This document shows, in pieces, positions 9,440 to 18,268 of a stretch of 41,356 bases of DNA (position 1 is the first letter of the stretch; every line of letters starts with the position of its first letter). Both the position numbers and the translations under genes were made by a program. The notes below the pieces were generated by a model, which had not been told where the DNA came from, ran no database searches, and saw nothing but the letters and a program-made list of their open reading frames with translations. Origin of the DNA: a virus; the IMG/VR virus record IMGVR_UViG_3300008952_002688, positions 1-41,356 of that record. One strand, given 5' to 3'.

Positions 9440-10222
9440 ATGGCATTTGACAGAGAAGCATTACAGCGAAGGCTTGATGCATTAAGCGGAAATCGAAGAA
9501 AGAAATCAGCCACGTGGAGACCCACGGAGGGAGAGGATTCTACTATTAGACTTCTCTCTTTTCCAGACAACGACGGGCAGCCATTCAAGGAGCTTTATTT
9601 CTACTATAATATTGGAAATAATCCTGGCCTATTGGCTCCCTATCAGTTTGGTGATCCAGACCCGATTCAGGAATTGATTACCAAGCTTAGAGGCGATGAT
9701 GCTCGTGAGTCTTATGAGCTAGCAAAGAAGCTCTATCCTAAGATGCGGGTGTATGCACCAATCATCGTTAGAGGAGAAGAGGACAAAGGTGTTCAGATCT
9801 GGGGATTTGGAAAGATGGTGTATCAATCACTTCTTAATATTATGCTAGATGAAGACTATGGCGACATTACAGACCCAACTGAGGGAAGAGACGTTAAGGT
9901 TACCTGTACCCGAGAAGCTGGAAGAAAGTGGGCAACAACTACTGTCCGACCAAGGGGAAAGGAGACAGACCTCTCTACAAATAGCAAGCAAGCATCTACG
10001 TGGATGTCTGAAATTCCAGACCCTACTGGGATGTATGAGTGCAAGTCATATGACGAACTTACCAAGATTATTAATGATTGGCTGAATTCGGATATGGAAG
10101 ACAGCTCCATGGGAACTTCCATGGGAGGCTCTAAGAAGGCCACCCCAGATAATACAGGATCTTCTTCTGACAGCTCTGGCTATAAGTCTCTTGATGATGC
10201 TTTTGCAGACTTGATGGAATGA
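9440..10222 (+). CDS. gp32-like single-stranded DNA-binding protein
   Basis: This 260-residue protein matches the T4 gp32 layout. A basic N-terminus (MAFDREALQRRLDALSGNRR) would serve cooperativity, a core contains RLLSFPDNDGQPFKELYFYY and FGDPDPIQELITKLRG, and a Ser/Gly linker leads to an acidic tail SLDDAFADLME that would bind partner proteins. gp32 coats single-stranded DNA and recruits helicase, recombinase and polymerase. The zinc-binding cysteines of T4 gp32 are absent: the region that should hold them reads NNPGLLAPYQFGDPDP, and only two scattered Cys occur later. The start is ATG 9440 behind a strong AGGAGG. The gene follows a hairpin leader and ends just before a strong terminator, consistent with its own abundant transcript. 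It directly precedes the UvsX-like gene. Confidence 0.85.
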   Translation: MAFDREALQRRLDALSGNRRKKSATWRPTEGEDSTIRLLSFPDNDGQPFKELYFYYNIGNNPGLLAPYQFGDPDPIQELITKLRGDDARESYELAKKLYPKMRVYAPIIVRGEEDKGVQIWGFGKMVYQSLLNIMLDEDYGDITDPTEGRDVKVTCTREAGRKWATTTVRPRGKETDLSTNSKQASTWMSEIPDPTGMYECKSYDELTKIINDWLNSDMEDSSMGTSMGGSKKATPDNTGSSSDSSGYKSLDDAFADLME

Positions 10223-10231
10223 TGTAATACT

Positions 10232-10265
10232 AAGAGAGGGAGGAATTGACCTCCCTCTCTTTTTT
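10232..10265 (+). terminator. Strong intrinsic terminator after the SSB gene
   Basis: A perfect 12-bp stem (AAGAGAGGGAGG at 10232-10243 with CCTCCCTCTCTT at 10250-10261) closes a six-base loop and runs into TTTT. It sits nine bases after the SSB stop and ends 19 bases before the UvsX-like start. The SSB transcript would therefore end here, with some read-through into the recombinase gene. Confidence 0.9.
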
Positions 10266-10284
10266 AAGTACCAGGAGTGTCGGT

Positions 10285-11427
10285 TTGGCAAAAACAAATG
10301 ATTTTACTAGTGATTTAATTAAATCTCTTAATAAAGAGCACGGAAGTCGTGTTGCGTATAACTTGAGTCAAGATGAATCTCCAACGCATGTTAATCGGTG
10401 GATTAGTACAGGATCAAAGCTTCTTGACTATATTTGCTCAAATAGAAGAGATGGCGGTCTTCCAGAGGGAAGAATTATAGAGATTTTTGGTCCTCCGTCT
10501 ATTGGAAAGTCCCATATTGCAACACAGATTGCAAGAACAACACAGAAAATGGGAGGAATTGTAGTCTACATAGACACAGAGAATGCTACATCTGTTGAGA
10601 ATCTAAAAATGCTCGGCGTTGATGTCGCTAGTCGATTTGTGTATGTCGACACTCACTGCACAGAAGAAGTTCTCTCAATTGCAGAAGCAACGATAATGAA
10701 AGCAAAGGCAATGGATAAAGATCTTCCTGTTACAATTGTGTGGGATTCAGTTGCTGCATCTTCTCCAAAAGCAGAGCTTCTTGGAGACTATGATAAAGAA
10801 TCAATAGGGCTTCAGGCACGTGCAATCTCGAAAGGAATGCGAAAGATTACTGGAGTAATCGCTAATCAGAATGTATTATTTGTAATACTCAATCAGATTA
10901 GAACTAAGATCGGTGTAATGTACGGCGACCCAGATACAACACCTGGCGGGAAGGCGATTCCGTTTCATGCGTCAACAAGAATTAAGCTAGGTGCCGGTCA
11001 ACAGATAAAGGAGGGAGACGACGTAATTGGAATTCACGTTTCACCAAAAACAATCAAGAATAAGGTTGCTCCTCCATTTAGAAAGATTGATTTTGAGATT
11101 CACTTCGGTGTGGGCATTAAAGAGCACGAACAGGTTTTCGATCTATTGAGAAAGAATGGCGCTGAGGTAATTGGTAAAAATCATGTAGGTGTTTCTGGGA
11201 CTGGATCCTGGAAGACATTTTCTGTGATAGACTGTGATACTGGTGAGAGCATCATTGAGAAGAAATTTCATAAAGCAAACTTTAATGACATAATGACAAA
11301 TCCAGAATATTCTAGCTATATTGACGACTTGCTTGAAAAAGCAATGGTGAAAAAATTTAATCAAGATCCTGATATTGATATTGAGTCTTATGAAGAAGTA
11401 AGGGCAGTTGCACTTGAAATTGAGTGA
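10285..11427 (+). CDS. uvsX: UvsX/RecA-like recombinase
   Basis: This 380-residue ATPase has a Walker A motif GPPSIGKS (about 69-76), the RecA-type segment VVYIDTENA, a Walker B-like strand VTIVWDSVAA, and the conserved region FVILNQIRTKIGVMYGDPD followed by TTPGGKAIPFHAS. RecA/UvsX proteins form filaments on single-stranded DNA and drive strand exchange, which in T4-like phages also primes replication. The length is near that of T4 UvsX. I place the start at TTG 10285, which has AGGAG seven bases upstream; an earlier TTG at 10246 lies inside the terminator stem and is rejected. The gene overlaps the downstream frame region of the 5' nuclease by only a few bases if that gene starts at GTG 11424. 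The neighbours are SSB, nuclease and helicase, the T4-type recombination-replication set. Confidence 0.88.
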   Translation: MAKTNDFTSDLIKSLNKEHGSRVAYNLSQDESPTHVNRWISTGSKLLDYICSNRRDGGLPEGRIIEIFGPPSIGKSHIATQIARTTQKMGGIVVYIDTENATSVENLKMLGVDVASRFVYVDTHCTEEVLSIAEATIMKAKAMDKDLPVTIVWDSVAASSPKAELLGDYDKESIGLQARAISKGMRKITGVIANQNVLFVILNQIRTKIGVMYGDPDTTPGGKAIPFHASTRIKLGAGQQIKEGDDVIGIHVSPKTIKNKVAPPFRKIDFEIHFGVGIKEHEQVFDLLRKNGAEVIGKNHVGVSGTGSWKTFSVIDCDTGESIIEKKFHKANFNDIMTNPEYSSYIDDLLEKAMVKKFNQDPDIDIESYEEVRAVALEIE

Positions 11428-11435
11428 GGTGTAGT

Positions 11436-12413
11436 TTGAGCAAGGTAACACCTGTTGTCCTGGTTGATGCATTTAATCTTTTTATGAGGCACTATGTCGC
11501 TCATCCTGCGATGAGTGATCACGGCCAGCATGTTGGTGGGATTGTTGGATTCTTAAACGCTTTAAAGAAGATATGCTTTGAAATGACACCCACAGACGTC
11601 GTCATAGTGTGGGAAGGCGGCGGATCAAAGAAGAGGAGGGACATTCTTCCCACGTATAAGATGAGCAGAAGACCTCAAAAACTAAACAGATTTTATGAAA
11701 ATGATGATATTCCTAACACAATTGAGAATAGAAATGATCAAATTTCTTTTCTAATATCATCTCTAAAAAGACTCCCGGTAATTCAGGTCTATGTTGATAG
11801 CTGTGAAGCAGACGATGTCATTGGCTATCTTTCTAGATATAAATTTAGAGATGATAAAAAAGTTATCATCTCTTCTGATAGAGACTACTACCAGCTTCTA
11901 GACAATAGGACTGTGATTTTCTCTCCTACATGGAAGAAGTTTGTCAATAAAAAAGAAGTTATAGAAAAATTTGGAATAAGTCCGACTAACTTCTGTCTTG
12001 CAAAAGCTATATGCGGTGACCCGTCTGATAACATAAAGGGAGTAAAGGGTGCCGGATTTAGGACAATATCAAAAAGATTTCCCTCGATGGCTGCAGAGGA
12101 CGACTGTACTATATTAGACATAGTCTCAGAAGCAAAAGAAAGGGCTCAAGAGAAGAAATCTCCAAAGATTTTTAAAGAAATAGCATGCAGTGAGAACCTA
12201 ATTAGAATGAACTGGAAATTAACATATCTAGATACTTCAAACATCTCTCCCATACAAATTAAAAAGATTGAAAGTTTAATTGATACTTTTAGTCCCACAC
12301 CAAATAAAATATCACTAATCAGGATGATGATAAAAAATGGAATTCAGAATCTTGATATCGATCACCTTTTTCTATCAATGAGGAACATTGGAAAACGTAG
12401 TAATAATGAATGA
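11436..12413 (+). CDS. rnh: 5'-3' exonuclease / RNase H (flap nuclease family)
   Basis: This protein of about 325 residues has the metal-binding acidic clusters of the T4 RNase H/T5 flap nuclease family. They are VVLVDAFNLFMRHY at the N-terminus, CEADDVIGYL in the middle, SSDRDYYQLL, and CGDPSDNIKGVKGAG, the helix-hairpin-helix entry. Such enzymes remove RNA primers and 5' flaps during lagging-strand synthesis. The N-terminal arch region (YKMSRRPQKLNRFYEND) is basic as expected for DNA threading. The start is taken at TTG 11436 with GAGG five bases before it; GTG 11424, overlapping the UvsX stop, is an in-frame alternative. The gene overlaps the helicase gene downstream by 8-26 bases depending on that start, suggesting translational coupling. 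Confidence 0.85.
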   Translation: MSKVTPVVLVDAFNLFMRHYVAHPAMSDHGQHVGGIVGFLNALKKICFEMTPTDVVIVWEGGGSKKRRDILPTYKMSRRPQKLNRFYENDDIPNTIENRNDQISFLISSLKRLPVIQVYVDSCEADDVIGYLSRYKFRDDKKVIISSDRDYYQLLDNRTVIFSPTWKKFVNKKEVIEKFGISPTNFCLAKAICGDPSDNIKGVKGAGFRTISKRFPSMAAEDDCTILDIVSEAKERAQEKKSPKIFKEIACSENLIRMNWKLTYLDTSNISPIQIKKIESLIDTFSPTPNKISLIRMMIKNGIQNLDIDHLFLSMRNIGKRSNNE

Positions 12414-13797
12414 GTTTGCTTCTGAAGGACCTGCACACTTTAAGCAATATGGCAAGTCTTTTCAGGAGAAGATCTTTCAGTGCATGATCACTGATAAGAA
12501 CTGGTCTACACAAATGTCTGAGGTTATGACTCCGACATATTTTGATTTAAAATATTTAAGATATCTGTCAGATAAATATTTTTCTTATTATCTCAAATAT
12601 AAAGACTTTCCCACACTACCCCTCTTAATAACAATAGTTCGTGACGACCTAAGAGAGGGAAAGGACGTAATTCTTAGAGATCAAATAGTTGAATTCTTGC
12701 ATAGAATTAGAATGAATCCTGATATTGGGGATCTTAAGTTTGTCAAAGAAAAGACTCTTGACTTCTGTAAGCAACAGGCGATGAAAGAGGCACTGGAAGA
12801 GGCAGTTGAGAGAATCTCAGATGGAAAACTTGAATCTGTAATGGACCTTATGAGACATGCCCTGTCTGTGGGAATGCCCTCTTCAATTGGTCATGACTTT
12901 ATGGAGGACGCTGAGGCTAGATTTGTTCACATTAGCAGGTGTGCATGTCCCACAGGAATCCCTCAGCTTGACAAGAAAGACATACTAAACGGCGGTCTCG
13001 GCCGCGGTGAAATTGGCGTAATTACTGCTAACACTGGTGTTGGAAAGAGTCACTTTCTTGTGAGTGTGGGAGCCGAAGCTATACGACTAGGAAAGAATGT
13101 TATTCACTATACCTTCGAACTCTCAGAGACTGCTGTCGGCCTAAGATATGATTCTAATTTTTGTGACATTCCAAGCAATGATGTTATTGATAGAAAAGAT
13201 GAGGTTCTCAAAAAATATGAAGAGATGGATCTTGGAAGATTAATTATTAAAGAATATCCAACAGGTTCGGCGACAGTAATGATGATAAGAAATCATCTAG
13301 AGAAACTATCTCTTAAATCTTTTGTTCCAAGCTTGATTATAATTGACTATGCAGATATTATGAGATCCTCTAGAAAGTATGACTCTCTTAGACATGAGCT
13401 TAAGCTGATTTATGAAGAATTAAGAAACCTAGCCATGGATATGAATGTGCCTATCTGGACAGCATCTCAGGCTAATAGAGATTCTGCAAATTCAGACATT
13501 GTCGGTCTTGAAAACATGTCTGAAGCATATGGTAAGGCAATGGTAGCTGATGTTGTCGTTTCACTTTCTAGAAAGCCTACAGAAAAATCAAGCGGTCTTG
13601 GTAGAATATTTATTGCAAAAAATAGAGCCGGAAGAGATGGCATCTTATTTCCCATGAGAATGGACACTGCTCGGTCAAAAATCCTTGTTGTCGACAGTGA
13701 TGATGAGATGACCCTGAGTGAGGCTCTAAGGTCAGACAATAATGATATGAAAACCATATTGAAGAATAAGTGGAATGAGATTAACAGTACTAGTTAG
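12388..13797 (+). CDS. Replicative DNA helicase, DnaB/gp41-like
   Basis: This 469-residue protein has the RecA-fold core of hexameric replicative helicases. Walker A is ANTGVGKS (about 214-221), followed by HYTFELSETAVGLRYD. Walker B is LIIIDYADIM, then WTASQANRDS, the arginine-finger region and GRIFIAKNRAGRDG. The N-terminal 170 residues are helical, as in DnaB/gp41 N-domains. It would unwind the fork and partner with a primase that is not in this window. The start could be TTG 12388, with GAGG four bases upstream, or ATG 12406, which overlaps the preceding stop. The gene overlaps the 5' nuclease and is followed by the RNR gene after a short gap without a terminator. Confidence 0.87.
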   Translation: MENVVIMNEFASEGPAHFKQYGKSFQEKIFQCMITDKNWSTQMSEVMTPTYFDLKYLRYLSDKYFSYYLKYKDFPTLPLLITIVRDDLREGKDVILRDQIVEFLHRIRMNPDIGDLKFVKEKTLDFCKQQAMKEALEEAVERISDGKLESVMDLMRHALSVGMPSSIGHDFMEDAEARFVHISRCACPTGIPQLDKKDILNGGLGRGEIGVITANTGVGKSHFLVSVGAEAIRLGKNVIHYTFELSETAVGLRYDSNFCDIPSNDVIDRKDEVLKKYEEMDLGRLIIKEYPTGSATVMMIRNHLEKLSLKSFVPSLIIIDYADIMRSSRKYDSLRHELKLIYEELRNLAMDMNVPIWTASQANRDSANSDIVGLENMSEAYGKAMVADVVVSLSRKPTEKSSGLGRIFIAKNRAGRDGILFPMRMDTARSKILVVDSDDEMTLSEALRSDNNDMKTILKNKWNEINSTS

Positions 13798-13833
13798 TCT
13801 GCTGTAATTTTAAAAATCTTGGAGAGATTAGTA

Positions 13834-16296
13834 ATGCATAAGCTTGAAGATGTAATTAGTTCTTCGACAGATTATTTTGAAGGAGATGACCTAGCTGCGT
13901 CAGTATTTGCTACAAAGTATGCACTGTGTGATAGAGAGGGAAACTATCATGAAAAGACTCCCGATGATATGCATAAGAGGCTTGCAAGGGAATTTTTTAG
14001 GATTGAGTCAAAATATCCCAATCCATTGACAGAGGATGAAATCTATAGCCTCTTTAAAGATTTCAAATATGTAGTTCCTCAAGGCTCCCCTATGGCTGGC
14101 ATTGGAAATAATAATCAAATTCAGTCAATTTCCAATTGCTTTGTACTTGAATCACCTAGAGACTCATACGGAGGAATACTAAAGTCAGACCAAGAACTAG
14201 TTCAAATTGCCAAGCGTCGCGGAGGAGTAGGATTTGATATATCTACTCTTCGCCCAAAGGGTCTACCGACAGGAAATGCTGCAAGAACAACAGACGGAAT
14301 AGAAGTCTTTATGGAAAGATTTTCTAACTCTACACGTGAAGTAGCTCAGGGAGGAAGAAGAGGTGCTCTAATGATAACAATATCTGTTCATCATCCTCAA
14401 ATTAGAGACTATATTAACATTAAAAGAGATAGAAAGAAGGTTACAGGTGCTAATATTTCAATTAGACTTTCTGATGAGTTTTTGACTGCTGTTAGAGATG
14501 ATGATGATCTTCACTTAAGATTTCCTGTTGAAAAAGATGTAGATCATATTGTCCAGGACAGGGTTAGAGCTAGAGATGTCTGGAATGAAATCATAGATGC
14601 TGCACATGATTCTGCAGAGCCGGGATTGATATTTTGGGATTCTGTCATCAGAAATTCACCAGCTGATGTTTATGAAGAAGAGGGATTCGGGACTACTTCT
14701 ACAAATCCATGCTCAGAGCTACCTCTCGCACCTTACGATTCTTGCAGACTAATGCTTGTCAATCTAATATCCTTTGTTGATGATCCGTTTACAGAATCTG
14801 CAGCATTTGATTTCGAAAAGTTTAGTGAATGTGCTGTCAAGGCTCAAAGGCTGATGGACGACATGATTGACCTTGAAGTTGAGCAAATAGATAAGATTTT
14901 AAGAAAAATTAAGCGTGACCCTGAGTCTAAAGAAGTTAAGAAGATTGAAAAAGATCTATGGGAAACAATTAGAAAAAAGGCATTAAACGGAAGAAGAACA
15001 GGACTGGGTGTTACAGCTGTGGGTGATACACTTGCATCTCTCGGAACAAGATACGGAAGTGAAAAATCTATTAGGGTAGTTGAAGAGATATACAAGACTC
15101 TTGCAGTATCTGCCTATAAGTCATCATGCATTATGGCATCTGAGAGAGGTGCCTTTCCAATTCATGATCACGACAGGGAGGTTGGTCATCCCTTTCTAGA
15201 GAGGATATGGTCTGCTTGCAATAAGACATCTAAGATGAGCAAGCAATCAGGAAGGAGAAATATTTCAATTTTAACTACTGCACCTGCTGGATCAGTTTCA
15301 ACTTTGACACAGACAACAAGCGGAATTGAGCCAGCCTTCATGCTGAAGTACACAAGAAGAAGAAAGATAAGTCAGATAACAGAGGATGTAGAGGCTGATT
15401 TTGTAGATGACCTTGGTGACTCCTGGAAGGAGTACGATGTATATCATCACGGATTTAAAAACTGGATGAACAAGTCTGGTCTTTCTGAAGCTGAAGATTC
15501 TCCGTATTATATGTCAACAGCAAATGAAATTAACTGGGAATCAAGAGTCAAGCTCCAGGCTGCAGCTCAAAGGTGGATTGATCATGGAATATCTTCTACA
15601 ATTAACCTTCCCAGCGATGTAACTGTCGACGAAGTAAAGAAGATTTATGAGTCAGGCTGGGAACTGGGGTGTAAAGGGCTGACAGTGTATAGAGATGGAT
15701 GTCGAACAGGGGTTTTAATTGGTGAGGGAGCAGAAGAAGATCAGTCGTTTAAAACACATGAAGCACCCTTCAGGCCATCAGAACTAGAGTGCTCAATACA
15801 TCATGCAACAATCAAGGGAGAGGCGTGGACTATTCTTGTTGGACTAATGGGTACAAGGCCTTATGAGGTCATGGGAGGTCTCCAGAAGTACATAGAGATT
15901 CCCAAGAAGTATAGAAAAGGTATAATCATCAAGCATCCGTATAAGACGAAGAATTCTAGATATGATCTTAGGATTGGAGGAAATGGTGATGAAATTCTCA
16001 TAAAGGATATAGTCGATGTATTTGATAATCCAAATCATGCAGGATTTACAAGAACAATTTCACTAGCGCTTAGGCACGGTGCACAGATTAATTACGTCGT
16101 CGAACAGCTTCAGAAAGACAGGGAAATGGATATGTTCTCTTTCTCTAGGGTGATTGCAAGAGTTCTAAAAACATATATTCAAGATGGAACATCGCCAGGT
16201 AAGAATGTTTGTGAAAGCTGCGATGCAACGGACGCTCTAAGATATCAGGAAGGCTGTGTAACGTGCATGTCTTGCGGATACTCAAAATGCTCTTAA
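13834..16296 (+). CDS. nrdJ: Class II (B12-dependent) ribonucleotide reductase
   Basis: This 820-residue protein reads as NrdJ. It has SISNCFVLES with Cys102, RRGGVGFDISTLRP, NPCSELPL with Cys293 and Glu295 (the N-x-C-x-E radical site), TAPAGSVSTLTQTTSGIEP, and the late signature STINLPSDVTVDEVK then GCKGLTVYRDGCR. The C-terminus carries a Cys-rich tail (CESC, CVTCMSCGYSKC) typical of the redox/zinc-ribbon end of class II enzymes. Class II RNRs reduce ribonucleotides with adenosylcobalamin and need no separate radical subunit; none is encoded nearby. No N-terminal ATP-cone was seen. The start is ATG 13834, with GGAGAG about eight bases upstream; TTG 13819 would overlap that site. It feeds dNTPs to the adjacent replication genes. 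Confidence 0.88.
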   Translation: MHKLEDVISSSTDYFEGDDLAASVFATKYALCDREGNYHEKTPDDMHKRLAREFFRIESKYPNPLTEDEIYSLFKDFKYVVPQGSPMAGIGNNNQIQSISNCFVLESPRDSYGGILKSDQELVQIAKRRGGVGFDISTLRPKGLPTGNAARTTDGIEVFMERFSNSTREVAQGGRRGALMITISVHHPQIRDYINIKRDRKKVTGANISIRLSDEFLTAVRDDDDLHLRFPVEKDVDHIVQDRVRARDVWNEIIDAAHDSAEPGLIFWDSVIRNSPADVYEEEGFGTTSTNPCSELPLAPYDSCRLMLVNLISFVDDPFTESAAFDFEKFSECAVKAQRLMDDMIDLEVEQIDKILRKIKRDPESKEVKKIEKDLWETIRKKALNGRRTGLGVTAVGDTLASLGTRYGSEKSIRVVEEIYKTLAVSAYKSSCIMASERGAFPIHDHDREVGHPFLERIWSACNKTSKMSKQSGRRNISILTTAPAGSVSTLTQTTSGIEPAFMLKYTRRRKISQITEDVEADFVDDLGDSWKEYDVYHHGFKNWMNKSGLSEAEDSPYYMSTANEINWESRVKLQAAAQRWIDHGISSTINLPSDVTVDEVKKIYESGWELGCKGLTVYRDGCRTGVLIGEGAEEDQSFKTHEAPFRPSELECSIHHATIKGEAWTILVGLMGTRPYEVMGGLQKYIEIPKKYRKGIIIKHPYKTKNSRYDLRIGGNGDEILIKDIVDVFDNPNHAGFTRTISLALRHGAQINYVVEQLQKDREMDMFSFSRVIARVLKTYIQDGTSPGKNVCESCDATDALRYQEGCVTCMSCGYSKCS

Positions 16297-16313
16297 AGGA
16301 ATAGTGCTTTACA

Positions 16314-16916
16314 ATGAAATGGACAACAAAAATATCTCCCCTTATCAAAGAAGTGGAGCTAAGAAAGAATCCAGTAATAATTACTGTCAATAAGTTTGAT
16401 GAAAAGTCTGCAAAAGAATTTCAGCAACAAGTAGCGCAAGCACACAATACTGGTCAAAAAGTTATTCCAGTTGTTATTGACTCTTATGGCGGACAGGTTT
16501 ACAGCTTGATGTCTATGATAAGCGCAATTTCACACTCAGAGCTTCCAGTTGCTACTATTGTTGAAGGTAAGGCAATGTCGTGCGGAGCTATTCTCTTCTC
16601 TTTTGGTGAGCAGGGAATGAGGTTTATGGATCCTGACGCTACAGTTATGATCCATGATGTATCTAGCATGGCGTGGGGGAAAGTTGAAGAAGTCAAAGTT
16701 AGTGCAGAAGAGACGGATAGGCTAAATCAAAAAGTCTATACAATGATGGCGAGAAATTGTCGAAAGAAGGACGACTACTTTCTAAAGATTGTGCATAGAA
16801 AAGGACATGCAGACTGGTTCTTAGATGCTACTGAGGCTAAAAAGCATGGAATGGCAAATCAGCTAAGAGTGCCCAAAGTTAATATCAGTGTTTCAGTTGA
16901 CATAGAATTTGAGTGA
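16314..16916 (+). CDS. ClpP-like serine peptidase
   Basis: This 200-residue protein fits the ClpP/crotonase fold. VVIDSYGGQVYSLMSM supplies the oxyanion glycines. GKAMSCGAILFSFG holds the nucleophile Ser89. ATVMIHDVSS gives His114. DWFLDATEAKKHGMAN supplies a candidate Asp171 in the usual C-terminal position. The length matches bacterial ClpP. In phages, ClpP-type enzymes serve either as head-maturation proteases or as host-like protein degraders. Here the gene sits among RNR and lysis genes and no capsid genes are visible, so the second role or a regulatory one is possible. The ATG start has AAAGGAA upstream at a long spacing. Confidence 0.82.
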   Translation: MKWTTKISPLIKEVELRKNPVIITVNKFDEKSAKEFQQQVAQAHNTGQKVIPVVIDSYGGQVYSLMSMISAISHSELPVATIVEGKAMSCGAILFSFGEQGMRFMDPDATVMIHDVSSMAWGKVEEVKVSAEETDRLNQKVYTMMARNCRKKDDYFLKIVHRKGHADWFLDATEAKKHGMANQLRVPKVNISVSVDIEFE

Positions 16917-16919
16917 ATT

Positions 16920-17840
16920 GTGGATAAGGTATTTTATAATAAATCATCTGCTTCAAATCTCGGCTGGGATCCCAGCTGGTTTATGTGTGATCACTTTGAT
17001 GATACATTAACCTCCGCTGTTAGAAAGTGGCAAAGAGAGAACGGACTAACAGCTGACGGACTTGTGGGTCCAGCTACTTACAGAAGGATCTGGACAGAGA
17101 GAGAGTCAGAGATATCTACTTTTAAACCAGCAAATAGAAGATTTGACTCTAACAGATGGATTGTTCACAACGGAAAGTTTATACCAATTGAATGGAAAAA
17201 TGTTGTTCTCTGGGATGAGCATGGGGGCCTAGATACAAAGAAGGGAAACTACTATGACTACTCAGGAAAGCCAGGTAGAAAGCCTACATTCTTTGTCAAT
17301 CATTGGGATGTATGCCTATCATCAGAGTCTTGCGCAGGTGTTTTAAAAAGAAGAGGTGCTTCTGTTCACTTTTGCATCGATAATGATGGAACAATTTATC
17401 AGCTTTTAGATACACAACATGCAGCCTGGCATGCCGGAGGTCAAAAATGGAATCAAAAATCTATTGGTGTGGAGATATCAAATGCGTATTATACAAAGTA
17501 TCAGAGCTGGTATGAAAAAAATGGCCTGGGATCTAGACCGGTTTTGGAGGATTCATGGACCCATGGCAACAAGCATAAACCTCATCTCGGATTTTATCCA
17601 GTACAGATTGAGGCAGCACGAGCACTATGGAAAGCAGTCCACATCGGATTCGGAATCCCACTAGAATGTCCGCTAAGGGATGGCCAGATGTTGACTGGCG
17701 TGTCCTCAGATGCCGCTAAGGGAAAGTTTGAAGGATTTATTCATCATTATCATCTCACAAGAAGGAAGATAGATTGCGGAGGATTTGACTTAGAATCCAA
17801 CCTCCAGATTGTAAGACAGTCGCCTATGTATTGTCTATAG
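16920..17840 (+). CDS. N-acetylmuramoyl-L-alanine amidase endolysin with PG-binding domain
   Basis: This 306-residue protein has two domains. The first (about 22-60) is a peptidoglycan-binding module with TLTSAVRKWQRENGLTADG then VGPATYRRIW. The second (about 115-300) is an Amidase_2/T7 lysozyme-type catalytic domain: VNHWDVCLSSE supplies the first zinc His, GTIYQLLDTQHAAWHAGG and SIGVEISNAYY supply the active-site strand, and IHHYHLTRRKIDCGG supplies the second His and the Cys ligand. It cleaves the amide between muramic acid and L-Ala in peptidoglycan at lysis. No signal peptide is visible, so a holin would normally be needed; none is adjacent. The start is GTG 16920, three bases after the ClpP-like stop. 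The binding domain is N-terminal, as in many Gram-negative phage endolysins. Confidence 0.87.
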   Translation: MDKVFYNKSSASNLGWDPSWFMCDHFDDTLTSAVRKWQRENGLTADGLVGPATYRRIWTERESEISTFKPANRRFDSNRWIVHNGKFIPIEWKNVVLWDEHGGLDTKKGNYYDYSGKPGRKPTFFVNHWDVCLSSESCAGVLKRRGASVHFCIDNDGTIYQLLDTQHAAWHAGGQKWNQKSIGVEISNAYYTKYQSWYEKNGLGSRPVLEDSWTHGNKHKPHLGFYPVQIEAARALWKAVHIGFGIPLECPLRDGQMLTGVSSDAAKGKFEGFIHHYHLTRRKIDCGGFDLESNLQIVRQSPMYCL

Positions 17841-17844
17841 CTTT

Positions 17845-18261
17845 GTGAGAAATAAATTGGAACTTGTATCGACACATGTTTGCAAGACACAAAATCTCGG
17901 TATGCACGGCAACCTTTTCGGAGGAGTAATGCTTTCCTGGCTAGATGAAGCTGGAGCAGCATTCACATCCCAGGTGTGTGGAACACCAAGGATGGTGACT
18001 AAGTCAATTTCTGAAGTAGTCTTTCAGAAGCCAGTTAGAGCTGGACAGATCATTAAGATATATGCTGATGTTGTAAGAATTGGAGAATCATCAATTACAA
18101 TTAGACTGGAAGCTAGAAGACATAGTGTGTATAACGGATCACAGAGAAATGTTGTCTCTGTTGATATGGTTTTTGTCAGAATAGACGGAGATGGTGAACC
18201 TGTCCCAATTAAGACGATTAGGCATGACTATCAGGATAGAAGGTCTAAAAAGGAACAGTAA
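17845..18261 (+). CDS. Hotdog-fold acyl-CoA thioesterase (YciA-like)
   Basis: This 138-residue protein closely follows the YciA/ACOT pattern of acyl-CoA thioesterases. It has the N-terminal GMHGNLFGGVMLSWLDEAG with the catalytic-type Asp in the helix, then RMVTKSISEVVFQKPVRAG, then IYADVVRIGESSITIRLEA. These enzymes hydrolyse acyl-CoA to free fatty acid and CoA. The length matches a single hotdog domain, which would dimerise or hexamerise. The gene starts at GTG 17845, four bases after the endolysin stop (TTG 17857 is an alternative), so it is co-expressed with lysis functions. Why a phage carries it is unknown; membrane lipid or CoA metabolism are possible targets. Confidence 0.82.
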   Translation: MRNKLELVSTHVCKTQNLGMHGNLFGGVMLSWLDEAGAAFTSQVCGTPRMVTKSISEVVFQKPVRAGQIIKIYADVVRIGESSITIRLEARRHSVYNGSQRNVVSVDMVFVRIDGDGEPVPIKTIRHDYQDRRSKKEQ

Positions 18262-18268
18262 GCTTTTT

